Part shown: one piece after another, positions 1-8,623 of the stretch
Numbering within the stretch: position 1 is the stretch's first letter
Layout of the letters: each line of letters begins with the position of its first letter
Source: Prevotella sp902465605
Lineage (GTDB): Bacteria; Bacteroidota; Bacteroidia; Bacteroidales; Bacteroidaceae
Assembly: GCA_902465605.1 (NCBI GenBank)
Contig: CABQNT010000007.1
Span: 1 to 64,000 of the forward strand
Length of the DNA: 64,000 bases
Direction of reading: 5' to 3'
Program-made: the position numbers and the translations under genes
The notes under the pieces: generated by a model
What the model was told of the DNA's origin: nothing
Database searches by the model: none
What the model saw: the letters and a program-made list of their open reading frames with translations, nothing else

Positions 1-47
1 GCGCCGATGGTACTGCAATGCAATGCGGGAGAGTAGGTAGCCGCCTT
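1..47 (+). rRNA. rrf: 5S ribosomal RNA, 3' end only
   Basis: The first bases match the conserved 3' part of Bacteroidales 5S rRNA: the loop E/helix IV segment GCGCCGATGGTACTGC followed by GGGAGAGTAGGT and the closing GCCGCC that pairs with the 5' end. The 5' two thirds lie outside the window, so an rRNA operon ends here, transcribed left to right. The exact last base (about 45-48) is estimated from the family. Confidence 0.9.
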
Positions 48-59
48 TTTTCAAATAGA

Positions 60-95
60 AACCTTCAGGACAGAAATTGTCCTGGAGGCTTTTTT
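60..95 (+). terminator. Rho-independent terminator of the rRNA operon
   Basis: An 11-bp stem (CCTTCAGGACA pairing with TGTCCTGGAGG, one G-U pair) closes a 5-base loop and runs straight into six T residues. It begins about 15 bases after the 5S rRNA, where an rRNA operon should end. Confidence 0.85.
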
Positions 96-98
96 GGT

Positions 99-152
99 AT
101 TAGGCCAATTGGGCCAATAAGGCTTATTGGGCTAATTGGCCTAATGATACCA
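99..152. repeat. 9-bp tandem repeat tract, ATTRGGCYA type
   Basis: Six head-to-tail copies with an exact 9-base period (ATTAGGCCA, ATTGGGCCA, ATAAGGCTT, ATTGGGCTA, ATTGGCCTA, then the degenerate ATGATACCA). Because the unit is close to a palindrome around GGCC, the tract as a whole is also a long imperfect inverted repeat: the arms 99-121 and 123-145 pair at about 21 of 23 positions. It directly follows the rRNA terminator. The same unit recurs at 33465-33527. Confidence 0.8.
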
Positions 153-196
153 TACAATATTTATTTGATTCATCGGCGCATCTTTGAAGTTAGCCA

Positions 197-802
197 TTAC
201 CAACCGTTGATTTGAAAGAATAATCCGATGCTTATGCCTATGCTACTGATAATCTTGTTAGTGTATGCTTTTTGCTTGTCATTATAGACTTTAAGAAGGG
301 CATTCTCATTCGTGATTGAGGTCATGAGTCCGATGTGAGATGACAAGTGGAGTTTCATGCCGATGCTTGGCGACATCAACAGATTGAAATCTGTGTTTTT
401 AAGAGTAGTAGAAAATTTGATGTTTGTATCTATGTTGCCCTTCCTTATGACCCCATAGGAACCCACCCGGACGTTGACGAAGGGTGCACATCGTGTATTG
501 GTGAAAAAGAATGTACTGCTGGCGAATACCGGCACAATCGCCAATCTGTATTGGTGATGATAATTGTAGCCAATGCCACCTCCGATACTCCATTGTTCGT
601 TGATGAACCTTTCATGTTGGTAGTTCATGCTAAAGGTGTTGTCTCCGTACTCACCTGTTCCTTTGGTGACAGTTGTGTTGACAACATTGAGGCATCCCTC
701 TCTTTCATCGAATGATGATTGTGCATTGATGCGGTTAGTCGAGAAAGACAACAACAGTGCTATAAAGACAGTACCTGTTATGCGCAATTTAGATTTCCTC
801 AT
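197..802 (-). CDS. Secreted beta-barrel-type outer-membrane protein, unknown function
   Basis: This 201-residue protein starts with a signal peptide (RKSK, then a hydrophobic run from about residue 10 to 20, cleavage near INAQ). The rest alternates short amphipathic strands with glycine- and aromatic-rich turns (for example GGGIGYNYHHQY), as in small eight-stranded outer-membrane barrels. The last residue before the stop is W after a hydrophobic strand, fitting a barrel end. It lies 92 bases downstream of the acidic-tail gene on the same strand and may be co-transcribed. I recognise no specific family, and no binding or catalytic motif is visible. The topology is inferred. Confidence 0.75.
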   Translation of the reverse strand: MRKSKLRITGTVFIALLLSFSTNRINAQSSFDEREGCLNVVNTTVTKGTGEYGDNTFSMNYQHERFINEQWSIGGGIGYNYHHQYRLAIVPVFASSTFFFTNTRCAPFVNVRVGSYGVIRKGNIDTNIKFSTTLKNTDFNLLMSPSIGMKLHLSSHIGLMTSITNENALLKVYNDKQKAYTNKIISSIGISIGLFFQINGW

Positions 803-829
803 TCATTATTTTCCGCACTGGATGGAAGT

Positions 830-857
830 TTAGCGGGGCTTTTGTTCAGCAGCCCCA
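830..857 (-). terminator. Possible hairpin between two minus-strand genes
   Basis: On the minus strand GGGGCT and AGCCCC form a short stem (up to 8 bp counting a G-U pair) around a loop of about 10 bases. No T-run follows, so it may be a weak terminator, a processing site or nothing. Confidence 0.3.
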
Positions 858-894
858 CTCTTCTATCATTGTTGACTATGTGAATTTTTCAGTA

Positions 895-1695
895 TTAGTA
901 TTCGTCTTCATCCGAAACATCTGCGGCCTCTAAGTCTAAATCTTCCGGATTTGTGTCGAAAGTGGTGCGATAGCTTTCTTCCGTCAGTTTGTCGTCATCG
1001 TAAGAGTCGTCATCGTCTTTCCCGTCATCCGTGTTTTCCAATTCTTGCAAATCTTCATCCTCCTCGTTAAAGTCTTCATCAAGTGCTGCTTTTCCTCTGG
1101 ATAGCTTGTTTTTACTGAGTTCCGTCTTTGGCTTTTCCTTTGCAAAAATGGCCTCAACCCATGATCCTTTTGGAATCTCCAGCACTTCAAATCCGTCGTT
1201 TACCTTCTTTTCGTACATGCCACCAGGGTTATGGAGCCTGTTTTGCGGAAGTGTTGTCGTGCTGATGTCAAAGCCGCTTTCAATAATGTCTTTGATGCTC
1301 TGCGACAGTGAGTCCCAGCCACCGCCGAAGTTCCTGTCCAGCACTTCAATGAGTTTTGTCGCAGAGATGTGCCGGATGTTCTCGTATGTAAGGTCGGTTA
1401 CACGAGCGATGGGCTTCTTCTTAACAGCCCATTTTTGCTTTGAGGCGTCGTCAGTACGCAGTTTACCCACCTTAAAGCCTCGTTCTTCGTATTTCTTGAT
1501 TACTTCAGGTTTGTCAACTTTGATTTCCTCGGTCTCGAAAGCACTTTTAATAATGTCAAGATAATGACGCATGTTATCCTTGAGGTCAGCATCTTTCTGA
1601 GCCGCTTCCCATAGCCTGAAAACATCATTTTCCTGTAATTCCCAAACACTACTCTTGGTCAATGTCTTGAGGGATAAAGCGTTTTTTTGTTTCAT
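895..1695 (-). CDS. Unknown protein with a strongly acidic C-terminal tail
   Basis: A 266-residue soluble protein without signal peptide or membrane segment. Residues 1 to about 195 look globular and lysine-rich, with alternating helices (DNMRHYLDIIKSAFE) and a glycine turn (FGGGWDSLSQSIKDIIE). From about residue 205 to the end almost every residue is Asp, Glu, Ser or Thr (for example EEDEDLQELE, KDDDDSYDDDK), which predicts a disordered polyanionic tail like those of DNA mimics, histone chaperones or ribosome/nucleoid-associated proteins. I do not recognise the family and assign no function. A well-formed promoter lies about 165 bases upstream, giving a leader of roughly 160 bases. Confidence 0.8.
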   Translation of the reverse strand: MKQKNALSLKTLTKSSVWELQENDVFRLWEAAQKDADLKDNMRHYLDIIKSAFETEEIKVDKPEVIKKYEERGFKVGKLRTDDASKQKWAVKKKPIARVTDLTYENIRHISATKLIEVLDRNFGGGWDSLSQSIKDIIESGFDISTTTLPQNRLHNPGGMYEKKVNDGFEVLEIPKGSWVEAIFAKEKPKTELSKNKLSRGKAALDEDFNEEDEDLQELENTDDGKDDDDSYDDDKLTEESYRTTFDTNPEDLDLEAADVSDEDEY

Positions 1696-2618
1696 ATTTT
1701 TTTAGTGGTCATTTATCTTTGATTGAATTGCAATGCGCTTGCGCAAATAACGTCAACAATTTGGATACCAGTGCCCATTTCTATGAGATGCCGTTTATCC
1801 ATTTGTTGGCTGATTGTAGCAGTCAAAGAACAGTGTTGTCTTATCCTGTTTGTTTGGCTGCAAAAATAAATACTTAATTCTTAATTGACAAACTTTTTTG
1901 CAAATATTTGAGGTAAACTAAAAAACGTGTTAATCCCGCATGGGGATTACAAACTTTGCGAGTTATAGAGATGATGCAAAACCAGAATGTCTTTGTCCTT
2001 TTTTAGTCAACATTCACATGCCTGTGTGGGTGATAGAAATCTTGCTCATTCATCACAGCAACCTCACTTGTTAACAGTGTATGGGCAAGCAAGCATCCAA
2101 AAATAATGAAACATTTTTCTTGACAAACTACTCTTTATCCTTCGCATATTCTCCACCAACCTTCCTATTTTTTCAAATTTCGCAAGTATCTGCGATGTTC
2201 GTATCTTGTTGCTGTGTAGGTTGTTCTGCGTTTCATGCAAGTTCATGACGCCCGTTTCCCTTAACTTTTCCTGGTAAAAGCATGCTTTTAACGCTGTTAT
2301 TGATATGACTTTAGTGCTCAATTACATGTTTGTTGAGAGTGAAAAGCATGTCCTTTGACCGCTTAACTCATAGTGTTTGTCCAGACAGTGCTATTTCTGT
2401 TCTCCAATGAGGGTGTGATGCACCTCATTTACCTATTATTTTTTTTCTATTTTACAAATTTACAAGTGCTCTTTTTTTGTCATTTATTCGGACAAATAGC
2501 TAGACCGTGACAGGTGGATAGTGCGATGACTTGCCAATGCAAGCAGCCATTCGTTCCTCCCACATAGATACGCTCTTAGGGCGGATGGAATAGATTTAAA
2601 AAAACAGCAGGTGCACCG
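1696..2618. other. Long intergenic region, no gene supported
   Basis: About 1 kb separates the divergent acidic-tail gene and rarA. Besides the two promoters, I see only a 7-bp hairpin (TAATCCC/GGGATTA, 1931-1949) and AT-rich sequence. An 85-codon minus-strand frame at 2064-2321 lacks a promoter, a ribosome-binding site or a recognisable protein pattern, so I do not call it a gene. Confidence 0.5.
1860..1891 (-). promoter_or_regulatory. Bacteroidota promoter for the acidic-tail gene
   Basis: Read on the minus strand, TTTG is followed after 20 bases by TATTTTTGC, an exact match to the primary sigma (SigABfr) pattern TTG-N19-21-TAnnTTTG. Transcription would start near 1853 and give a leader of about 160 bases before the start codon at 1695. 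Confidence 0.75.
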
Positions 2619-2647
2619 TTGGTTCACGAAACTTTTATTATCTTTGC
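2619..2647 (+). promoter_or_regulatory. Probable promoter of rarA
   Basis: TATCTTTGC at 2639-2647 is a perfect -7 box. A TTG sits 17 bases upstream, slightly closer than the usual 19-21. Transcription would begin near 2653, some 67 bases before the rarA start codon. Confidence 0.65.
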
Positions 2648-2719
2648 ATGTACACAGAGCGCTTTGAATTCGCAGCATAAGGACGATTTTCGAGTATGTG
2701 TGTTTGTTGACAATGGATT

Positions 2720-4018
2720 ATGAGTGAACCTTTAGCAGAAAGAATGCGTCCTCGTACGCTCGACGAATATGTGGGCCAGCAACACTTGGTAGGAGAGGGT
2801 GCTGTGTTGCGCAAGATGATTGAGGCTGGCAGAATTTCTTCGTTCATCCTGTGGGGACCACCGGGCGTAGGAAAAACCACCTTGGCTCACATCATTGCCA
2901 ACATGTTGCAAACGCCGTTCTATACGTTAAGTGCCGTCACCAGCGGGGTGAAAGATGTACGCGAGGTGATTGAACGGGCCAAAAACAGTAGTTTTTTCAA
3001 TTCGGCTTCGCCTATTTTGTTCATCGATGAGATTCACCGGTTCAGCAAGTCGCAGCAAGACTCGCTGTTGGGTGCTGTAGAAAAAGGCGTTGTCACGCTC
3101 ATCGGTGCCACCACGGAGAATCCCTCATTCGAGGTCATCCGCCCATTGCTGTCACGGTGTCAGCTGTATGTGCTCAAGTCTTTGGAAAAAGAAGACCTGT
3201 TGGAACTGCTTCATCGCGCCATCCATGAGGACGTAGAACTCAAACAGCGTCACATCACGTTGCAAGAAACGGGCGCCATTTTGCGATATAGTGGTGGCGA
3301 TGCCCGTAAATTACTCAATATCTTGGATTTAGTCATTGGTGCTTCGGCTACCGAAGAGGTGGTCATTACCGACGAATTGGTTGAGACTCAGCTGCAACAA
3401 AACCCACTGGCTTACGACAAAGGTGGCGAGATGCACTATGACATCATTTCGGCCTTCATCAAGAGCATCCGTGGGAGTGACCCTGATGCGGCGCTCTATT
3501 GGATGGCGAGGATGATAGAAGGTGGCGAGGATCCACAATTTATTGCCCGCCGACTGGTTATCAGTGCGGCCGAAGATGTGGGACTGGCCAATCCCAATGC
3601 ACTATTGCTGGCCAATGCAGCTTTTGACGCTGTCATGAAGTTGGGATGGCCCGAAGGCCGAATACCGCTGGCCGAAGCGGCTGTGTATCTGGCTGCCAGT
3701 CCGAAAAGCAATTCCAGTTATTTGGGAATCGATGCCGCACTGGCGTTGGTCAAGGAAACTGGTAATTTACCGGTTCCCCTGCACTTGCGCAATGCGCCCA
3801 CACAGTTGATGAAGCAATTGGGCTATCATGACGGCTATCTGTACAGTCATGATTATCCCGGACACTTTGTCGAACAACAATATCTGCCTGATGCCGTGAT
3901 GGACAGGCGTATGTGGCATGCGCAGCATAGTGCGGCTGAAGAAAAATTATATCAATGGATGCGTCAGTGCTGGGGATCGCGTTATGACGAGACTTCCACG
4001 TCGCAAAAAGAATCATAG
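2720..4018 (+). CDS. rarA: Replication-associated recombination protein A (AAA+ ATPase)
   Basis: This 432-residue protein is a full-length RarA/MgsA, the clamp-loader-like AAA+ ATPase that acts at stalled replication forks in the cytoplasm. Walker A GPPGVGKT lies at residues 46-53 and Walker B with DEIHRF around 103-108. The N-terminal PLAERMRPRTLDEYVGQQHL motif is diagnostic of the RarA/RuvB-like group, and the C-terminal half carries the usual tetramerisation domain (YWMARMIEGGEDP, YLAASPKSNSSY, PLHLRNAPTQLMKQLGY). The start is fixed by the promoter at 2619-2647 and by alignment with the family N-terminus. The next gene follows after 8 bases, so the two are probably co-transcribed. Confidence 0.95.
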   Translation: MSEPLAERMRPRTLDEYVGQQHLVGEGAVLRKMIEAGRISSFILWGPPGVGKTTLAHIIANMLQTPFYTLSAVTSGVKDVREVIERAKNSSFFNSASPILFIDEIHRFSKSQQDSLLGAVEKGVVTLIGATTENPSFEVIRPLLSRCQLYVLKSLEKEDLLELLHRAIHEDVELKQRHITLQETGAILRYSGGDARKLLNILDLVIGASATEEVVITDELVETQLQQNPLAYDKGGEMHYDIISAFIKSIRGSDPDAALYWMARMIEGGEDPQFIARRLVISAAEDVGLANPNALLLANAAFDAVMKLGWPEGRIPLAEAAVYLAASPKSNSSYLGIDAALALVKETGNLPVPLHLRNAPTQLMKQLGYHDGYLYSHDYPGHFVEQQYLPDAVMDRRMWHAQHSAAEEKLYQWMRQCWGSRYDETSTSQKES

Positions 4019-4032
4019 AAAGGAGAATGTTT

Positions 4033-5016
4033 ATGGAAACAAACGAGAAGAAACCCACTGTCAACATTGTTGTTCTGGACGGTCATTGTGCCAATCCCGG
4101 TGATTTGTCGTGGGATGGATTCAAAGAGCTGGGAAGTCTCACCGTTTACGAACGTACGAAAGCCGAAGAAGTTGTAGAACGTGCGAAGGATGCGCAGATT
4201 GTTTTGGTGAACAAGGTGTCCATGAAGGCCGACATCATTGCGCAATTACCCAAGCTGAAATATATCGGTGTGTTGGCAACAGGCTTCAATCACATTGATG
4301 TGAAGGCTGCCCAAGAACATGGCGTGACGGTGTGCAACATTCCATCGTACAGTACATATAGTGTGGCTCAGATGGTGTTTGCCAGCATTTTTACCATCAC
4401 GAACCGGGTAGAACACTATGCCCAGCAGACACGCGAGGGGCAGTGGTCAAAGCGTAGTGATTTCTGTTACTGGGACACGCCTTTGCTTGAATTGGCCGGA
4501 AAGACGATGGGAATTGTCGGATTGGGTAACATCGGTATGAAGGTCGCACGCATCGCTCGTGAGTTTGGCATGGAGGTATATGCCTATACTAGTAAAAATT
4601 CGGTTGATCTTCCATCGGGCATCCAAAAGACAACCCTTGACGGCTTGTTCTCGGTGAGTGACATCCTGTCTTTACATTGTCCTTTGTCAGAGCGCACGCG
4701 TGAACTCATCAAGGCCGATAACTTACGCAAAATGAAGCATGGTGCCATCTTGATCAATACCGGAAGAGGCCCCTTGGTCAACGAAGCTGATGTTGCCGCA
4801 GCCTTGGAAAGCGGTCAGTTGGCTGCATACGGAGCTGATGTGATGTGCTCGGAACCACCCGCAGCCGACAATCCGTTGTTGAAACAACCCAATGCCTTCA
4901 TCACTCCTCATATTGCATGGGCTACCGTTGAAGCGCGCAGCAGACTGATGAACATTGCTTTGAACAACGTGAAGTGTTTCCTGGAAGGAGCTGCACAAAA
5001 CGTAGTGAACTGTTGA
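4033..5016 (+). CDS. D-2-hydroxyacid dehydrogenase (glycerate dehydrogenase-like)
   Basis: A 327-residue NAD(P)-dependent dehydrogenase of the D-isomer-specific 2-hydroxyacid family, which interconverts 2-oxo acids and D-2-hydroxy acids such as hydroxypyruvate and D-glycerate. The Rossmann motif GLGNIG lies near residue 165. The catalytic Arg is in the INTGRGPLVNE segment, and the catalytic His in TPHIAWATVEAR near residue 290. Two in-frame ATGs are present (4027 and 4033); AGGAGA at 4021-4026 is correctly spaced only for 4033, so I prefer that start. It lies 14 bases downstream of rarA. Substrate cannot be fixed from sequence; hydroxypyruvate reductase is the closest match I recognise. Confidence 0.88.
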   Translation: METNEKKPTVNIVVLDGHCANPGDLSWDGFKELGSLTVYERTKAEEVVERAKDAQIVLVNKVSMKADIIAQLPKLKYIGVLATGFNHIDVKAAQEHGVTVCNIPSYSTYSVAQMVFASIFTITNRVEHYAQQTREGQWSKRSDFCYWDTPLLELAGKTMGIVGLGNIGMKVARIAREFGMEVYAYTSKNSVDLPSGIQKTTLDGLFSVSDILSLHCPLSERTRELIKADNLRKMKHGAILINTGRGPLVNEADVAAALESGQLAAYGADVMCSEPPAADNPLLKQPNAFITPHIAWATVEARSRLMNIALNNVKCFLEGAAQNVVNC

Positions 5017-5092
5017 TGGGTGCGCAAGAGATTGCTGTAATCCTTTTTAGTAAGTATTATGAAAATCGCATCTAAGTGCGTTTTAAAAGAAT

Positions 5093-5728
5093 ATGTTCTA
5101 TCAAAATCCGGAAATAGTCCACTCTATACAGCAGGGTATAGAGTTTGTTGGGACGTTTGCTTTTGCGATATCTGGCATTCGACACGCAGCAGCCAAGAAT
5201 TTTGATTGGTTCGGTGGTTTTGTATGTGGTATCGCCGTTGCCATCGGTGGCGGAACCATTCGTGATGTCATGATTGGGGTAACGCCGTTTTGGATGACGT
5301 CGAGCATTTACATCATTTGTACAGTATTGGCTCAACTGTTCGTCATTGTTTTTTCAAAGTTTTTGAAGCGGTTGGACAACACCTGGTTTGTATTCGACAC
5401 ATTGGGCTTGGCCCTGTTTACCATTGCCGGCATCCAGAAGTCTTTGGCCTATGATTTCCCCTTTTGGGTAGCTATCATCATGGGGTGCATGACGGGTTCG
5501 GCTGGAGGCGTGATACGTGATGTGTTGCTCAATAACGTACCCATCATCTTCCAAAAAGAAATTTATGCCATGGCCAGTATCATCGGCGGAATTGTTTATT
5601 GGGTACTCATCAGTTTAGATGTGGATGTGAGCATCACGGTGGTTTCTTCCTTCTTAGTGGTGTGTGTCATCCGATTTTTGGCTGTAAGGTATCATCTTTC
5701 CTTGCCTCGTTTGCGCTTAGAAGAATAG
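5093..5728 (+). CDS. TRIC/UPF0126-family membrane protein
   Basis: This 211-residue protein has about seven hydrophobic helices arranged as two repeats, each ending in the family signature: GGGTIRD near residue 60 and GGVIRD near 145. These mark the UPF0126/TRIC family (YadS, YicG), whose studied members are trimeric cation channels or small-solute transporters of the inner membrane. Length is normal. It lies 76 bases after the dehydrogenase gene with no promoter motif between, so it may be read from the same transcript. The transported substrate is unknown. Confidence 0.88.
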   Translation: MFYQNPEIVHSIQQGIEFVGTFAFAISGIRHAAAKNFDWFGGFVCGIAVAIGGGTIRDVMIGVTPFWMTSSIYIICTVLAQLFVIVFSKFLKRLDNTWFVFDTLGLALFTIAGIQKSLAYDFPFWVAIIMGCMTGSAGGVIRDVLLNNVPIIFQKEIYAMASIIGGIVYWVLISLDVDVSITVVSSFLVVCVIRFLAVRYHLSLPRLRLEE

Positions 5729-5770
5729 GTGTGTGCGTGCAGGCAATCAGGAAACGCTTGGCAATTGTCA

Positions 5771-6394
5771 TTAGAAAACCCTGAACCTGTAGCCAAGCGT
5801 GAGGATGATGGAGGAGTTTCTGCTGTTTCCCATGATGGCCTTTGCTTTGTCAGTCTTGGCAAGTTTTCTGAAAGGATATTGGTAACGGGCATCCAAACAT
5901 ACGTTGTGCCATACGAAGCAGGCACCCACGGGAATGGTAAAGTCACCCTTGTATAATTCTCTTTTAATGCTTTTTCCGTTGCACTCCATCGTGACAGCGT
6001 ATGCTGCATGAATACCGGCGTATAGTCCCAGTCTGTCTGCGATGTATTGCTTGAATAAAAAGTCGGTATTGATATAGTTCAATCGATAGTCGAATGTGGC
6101 CCCTGCCTCTGGTGAAGCTAAGGAGATGGCATTGTGGCTGCCATGATGAGAAAAGGTCAACTCGGTTTGGATGGCAAACGATTTGGTAAGGAAGGCTTCG
6201 GTATATATTCCTCCCATCCCGGTGATTTTGGCTTCACCACGCAAAGCTGTCAGATTAGAATAGATGGCGCCACCTTTCACTCCCACGTAGGTATCCCATG
6301 GTTGGCGTTCGAATTTGGGCTTGAAAGTGCTTTGTCCCCAGCAGGTAACAGCAGCAAAGGCTACAAGAAAAAGTGCCAAAAAACCTTTTTTCAT
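5771..6394 (-). CDS. Outer-membrane beta-barrel protein, unknown function
   Basis: A 207-residue protein with a signal peptide (KKGFLALFLVAFAAVTCWGQ, cleavage after about residue 20). The body has the repeated strand-turn-strand pattern of a small outer-membrane barrel (YVGVKGGAIYSNLTAL, GLYAGIHAAYAVTM) and ends in the barrel-type C-terminus GYRFRVF with a terminal Phe. It resembles the PorT/OmpX-like barrels common in Bacteroidota. It faces the UPF0126 gene tail to tail, 42 bases away, and has its own promoter at 6415-6445. Function is unknown. Confidence 0.8.
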   Translation of the reverse strand: MKKGFLALFLVAFAAVTCWGQSTFKPKFERQPWDTYVGVKGGAIYSNLTALRGEAKITGMGGIYTEAFLTKSFAIQTELTFSHHGSHNAISLASPEAGATFDYRLNYINTDFLFKQYIADRLGLYAGIHAAYAVTMECNGKSIKRELYKGDFTIPVGACFVWHNVCLDARYQYPFRKLAKTDKAKAIMGNSRNSSIILTLGYRFRVF

Positions 6395-6414
6395 ATCGTT
6401 TTACAATTGTGCTG

Positions 6415-6445
6415 TAAAAATACAATTATTTTATGATATGACAAA
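6415..6445 (-). promoter_or_regulatory. Promoter of the barrel-protein gene
   Basis: On the minus strand TTTG is followed after 19 bases by TATTTTTA, one base away from the TAnnTTTG consensus. It sits 21 bases before the start codon at 6394. Confidence 0.55.
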
Positions 6446-6578
6446 GTGTTTTGTTATTTTAGCATAAAAATAAGCGGGAATGCACGTTCTTTATTTTTGT
6501 AGGTGGTCAAGTTTTGCGGTATGATTGATTCGATGATTGGTCTTCACCCGTGCCAAATGGCGGTCTCGGGCCTATCCA

Positions 6579-7688
6579 CTATTTTTTTAAGTGATACATG
6601 TTCAGTGCGTTGACAATGGTTTTTACCTCATCATTCGTGAGCGTTTGGTTCAATGGAATGCTCACTTCGTGGTGATGAATCTTTTCGGCAATGGGGTAGG
6701 AGCGGTCGTTCCACTCTTTGTATGCCTGCTGTTTGTGTGGAGGTATGGGGTAGTGGATATTGGTTTGTATGCCCATGCTGTTTAAGTGTCTTTGCAGTTC
6801 GTCCGGATGTTGTGTCAGCACGGGGAATACATGCCACACGTTTCCGGTTGAGTCGTGTGGGGGAAGTGTGATTTCTGCGTTGTGAACGTGCGTGAGATAG
6901 TAGTGGGCTATCTCTTGTCTTCTTGCGTTTTCCTCATTCAGATACTTGAGTTTTACGCTCAATACGGCAGCCTGCAGCTCGTCCATCCTGCTGTTTCTTC
7001 CTTTATAGTCAAAGACATATTTTCGTGATGAGCCGTAATTGCCCAACGCTCTGATGACGTTTGCCAGTTTGGCATCAGAGGTTGTCACCGCTCCGGCATC
7101 ACCCAATGCGCCCAAGTTCTTGCTGGGGTAAAAGCTGTGAGCCGCCGCGTCACCCAACGAACCTGTGCGTTGGTTGCCATTGTAGCGACATCCGTGTGCC
7201 TGTGCGTTGTCTTCCAGCAGTTTCAGGTGATGTTTTTGACAGAGCTTACCTATCTTTTCTGTGTACGCACAACGTCCATAGAGGTGTACCAGTATGATAC
7301 CTTTGGTGCGTTCGGTGATAGCTTGCTCTATCAAGTTGTCGTCAATTTCAAGGGTGTCTATGCGCGGTTCAACCAGTACGGGTACCAGATGGTTGGCCGT
7401 AATCGATAGGATGGTGGCGATGTAGGTGTTGGATGGAACGATGATTTCATCGCCTTCATGCATCTCGCCCAGCTCCATGTAAGCTCTGAGTATGAGTGTG
7501 AGCGCATCCAGTCCGTTGGCACAACTCACGCAATGTTGCGTGCCAATGTATTCGGCATACCGTTTTTCAAACGTGTGTACCGCTTGCCCTTGCAGATACC
7601 AACCACTCTCAATTACCTTATTGACAGCTTGTTGTATCTCTGTCAGATGTTCATTGGTTACTCGTTGTAAAGATAAATAGGGTATCAT
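6579..7688 (-). CDS. dTDP-3-keto-6-deoxyhexose 3-aminotransferase (FdtB/QdtB type)
   Basis: A 369-residue PLP enzyme of the DegT/DnrJ/EryC1/StrS family. It transfers an amino group to a keto-sugar nucleotide, here most likely carbon 3 of dTDP-3-keto-6-deoxyhexose. Visible signatures are the N-terminal MIPYLSL, VSCANGLDALTLIL for phosphate binding, the Asp of LLEDNAQAHG, and the Schiff-base Lys in HSFYPSKNLGALGDAGAV. The ATG at 7688 overlaps the stop of the upstream acyltransferase by four bases (ATGA), and the protein then begins MIPYL, as family members do. It is the last gene of the MATE-to-aminotransferase operon. The assignment to 3-amination rests on the adjacent ketoisomerase; Fuc3N and Qui3N products cannot be told apart. 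Confidence 0.85.
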   Translation of the reverse strand: MIPYLSLQRVTNEHLTEIQQAVNKVIESGWYLQGQAVHTFEKRYAEYIGTQHCVSCANGLDALTLILRAYMELGEMHEGDEIIVPSNTYIATILSITANHLVPVLVEPRIDTLEIDDNLIEQAITERTKGIILVHLYGRCAYTEKIGKLCQKHHLKLLEDNAQAHGCRYNGNQRTGSLGDAAAHSFYPSKNLGALGDAGAVTTSDAKLANVIRALGNYGSSRKYVFDYKGRNSRMDELQAAVLSVKLKYLNEENARRQEIAHYYLTHVHNAEITLPPHDSTGNVWHVFPVLTQHPDELQRHLNSMGIQTNIHYPIPPHKQQAYKEWNDRSYPIAEKIHHHEVSIPLNQTLTNDEVKTIVNALNMYHLKK

Positions 7689-8623
7689 ATATCCCACTGA
7701 TAAGTGTCATAACATATAGCACGACCGCCAAACCCCTCCTTTTGATGAATGAGTGAGGCGTTGAGCAGGTGCCCGTCTTGCAGAGTAGACGTGCCGAAAT
7801 CAAAATATTGTTGTTCGTCCCACGATTGATGGAGTAAGAAATGAAACAGCCCATCGATGACACGCAGTTGCTTTCCTTCGGGCGATGCCGAGATGTATTG
7901 CGTATGCACCACGTTGGGAGTGAGATAAAGAACGGTTCCTCCTAACACCATGTTATCTTTGCATGCCACATACAACTGGATGTGATGTGGGAAACGTTGG
8001 TGCAACAGTTCTATTTCCTGCAAGCTATGAACGGGTTTCGCACCGTATTTATTCATTAAATTGTCATCCAACACTTGCCAAAAAGCGGCAAAATCTGTAC
8101 TCTGTTTTATCTCTATGCCATTTCTTGCACATCGGTTAATGCCGTATTTTCGGTCTCTACTCCACTTCAGTGGATGTGCCAAATGGATGGCGGAAGAAAT
8201 GTTGCGTGCCACTAATTGGGCATTGCAGATTTTGAAGAGTGCGTACAAATCCTCTTCGGCAGGTATTAGGTGATAGATAGAAGGTGTGGGACGGTACACC
8301 ACTCGCTTGATGTGCTGTGTGCGAAGATATGTGTTAAGTTCCTCGAAAAGGCACAACGTATCGGAAGCTGTAACCCGATAATCCATGACAAGACCACCGT
8401 ATGTCAATCCTAAGTGTGTATATAAGGTGTCGTTTGCAATGTGGGCAGGCAACAACGCATACAGCCTACCCTCCTTGTAAAAGAGTAGTGAAGCGTCCGC
8501 AAACCTGTCTTGATGATAGTCCATATAGGCTCTGTCAAGCAGAAAGGTGGCATTTTTTGCCTCCCTCACATAGCTATTCCAACGCTCCTTGTCGGTTGGT
8601 ACATATCGTTTTATCTCAAACAT
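7685..8623 (-). CDS. GNAT/FemAB-like acyltransferase
   Basis: A 312-residue soluble protein with the double-GNAT layout of FemAB-like and Bacteroidota sugar N-acyltransferases. An N-terminal half begins WNSYVREAKNATFLLDRAYMDYH. A C-terminal GNAT core has the strand VACKDNMVLGGTVLYL, then VHTQYISASPEGK, and a closing YFDFGTSTLQDG with GLNASL-like sequence. The longer frame would start at 8734, inside the ketoisomerase gene; the ATG at 8623 overlaps the ketoisomerase stop by eight bases and gives the natural N-terminus MFEIKRY. It sits between the FdtA-like and FdtB-like genes, so it probably acylates the 3-amino sugar. That role is normally held by a left-handed-helix (hexapeptide) enzyme, which is absent here; the role is inference. 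Confidence 0.75.
   Translation of the reverse strand: MFEIKRYVPTDKERWNSYVREAKNATFLLDRAYMDYHQDRFADASLLFYKEGRLYALLPAHIANDTLYTHLGLTYGGLVMDYRVTASDTLCLFEELNTYLRTQHIKRVVYRPTPSIYHLIPAEEDLYALFKICNAQLVARNISSAIHLAHPLKWSRDRKYGINRCARNGIEIKQSTDFAAFWQVLDDNLMNKYGAKPVHSLQEIELLHQRFPHHIQLYVACKDNMVLGGTVLYLTPNVVHTQYISASPEGKQLRVIDGLFHFLLHQSWDEQQYFDFGTSTLQDGHLLNASLIHQKEGFGGRAICYDTYQWDI

Noticed and set aside
18..215. 65-codon plus-strand frame over the 5S tail and 9-bp repeats
   Set aside because: It is translated from rRNA, terminator and tandem-repeat sequence; the IGPIRLIGLIGL pattern is a by-product of the 9-base period.
2064..2321. 85-codon minus-strand frame between the acidic-tail gene and rarA
   Set aside because: No promoter, no ribosome-binding site, no family resemblance and AT-rich sequence typical of intergenic DNA.
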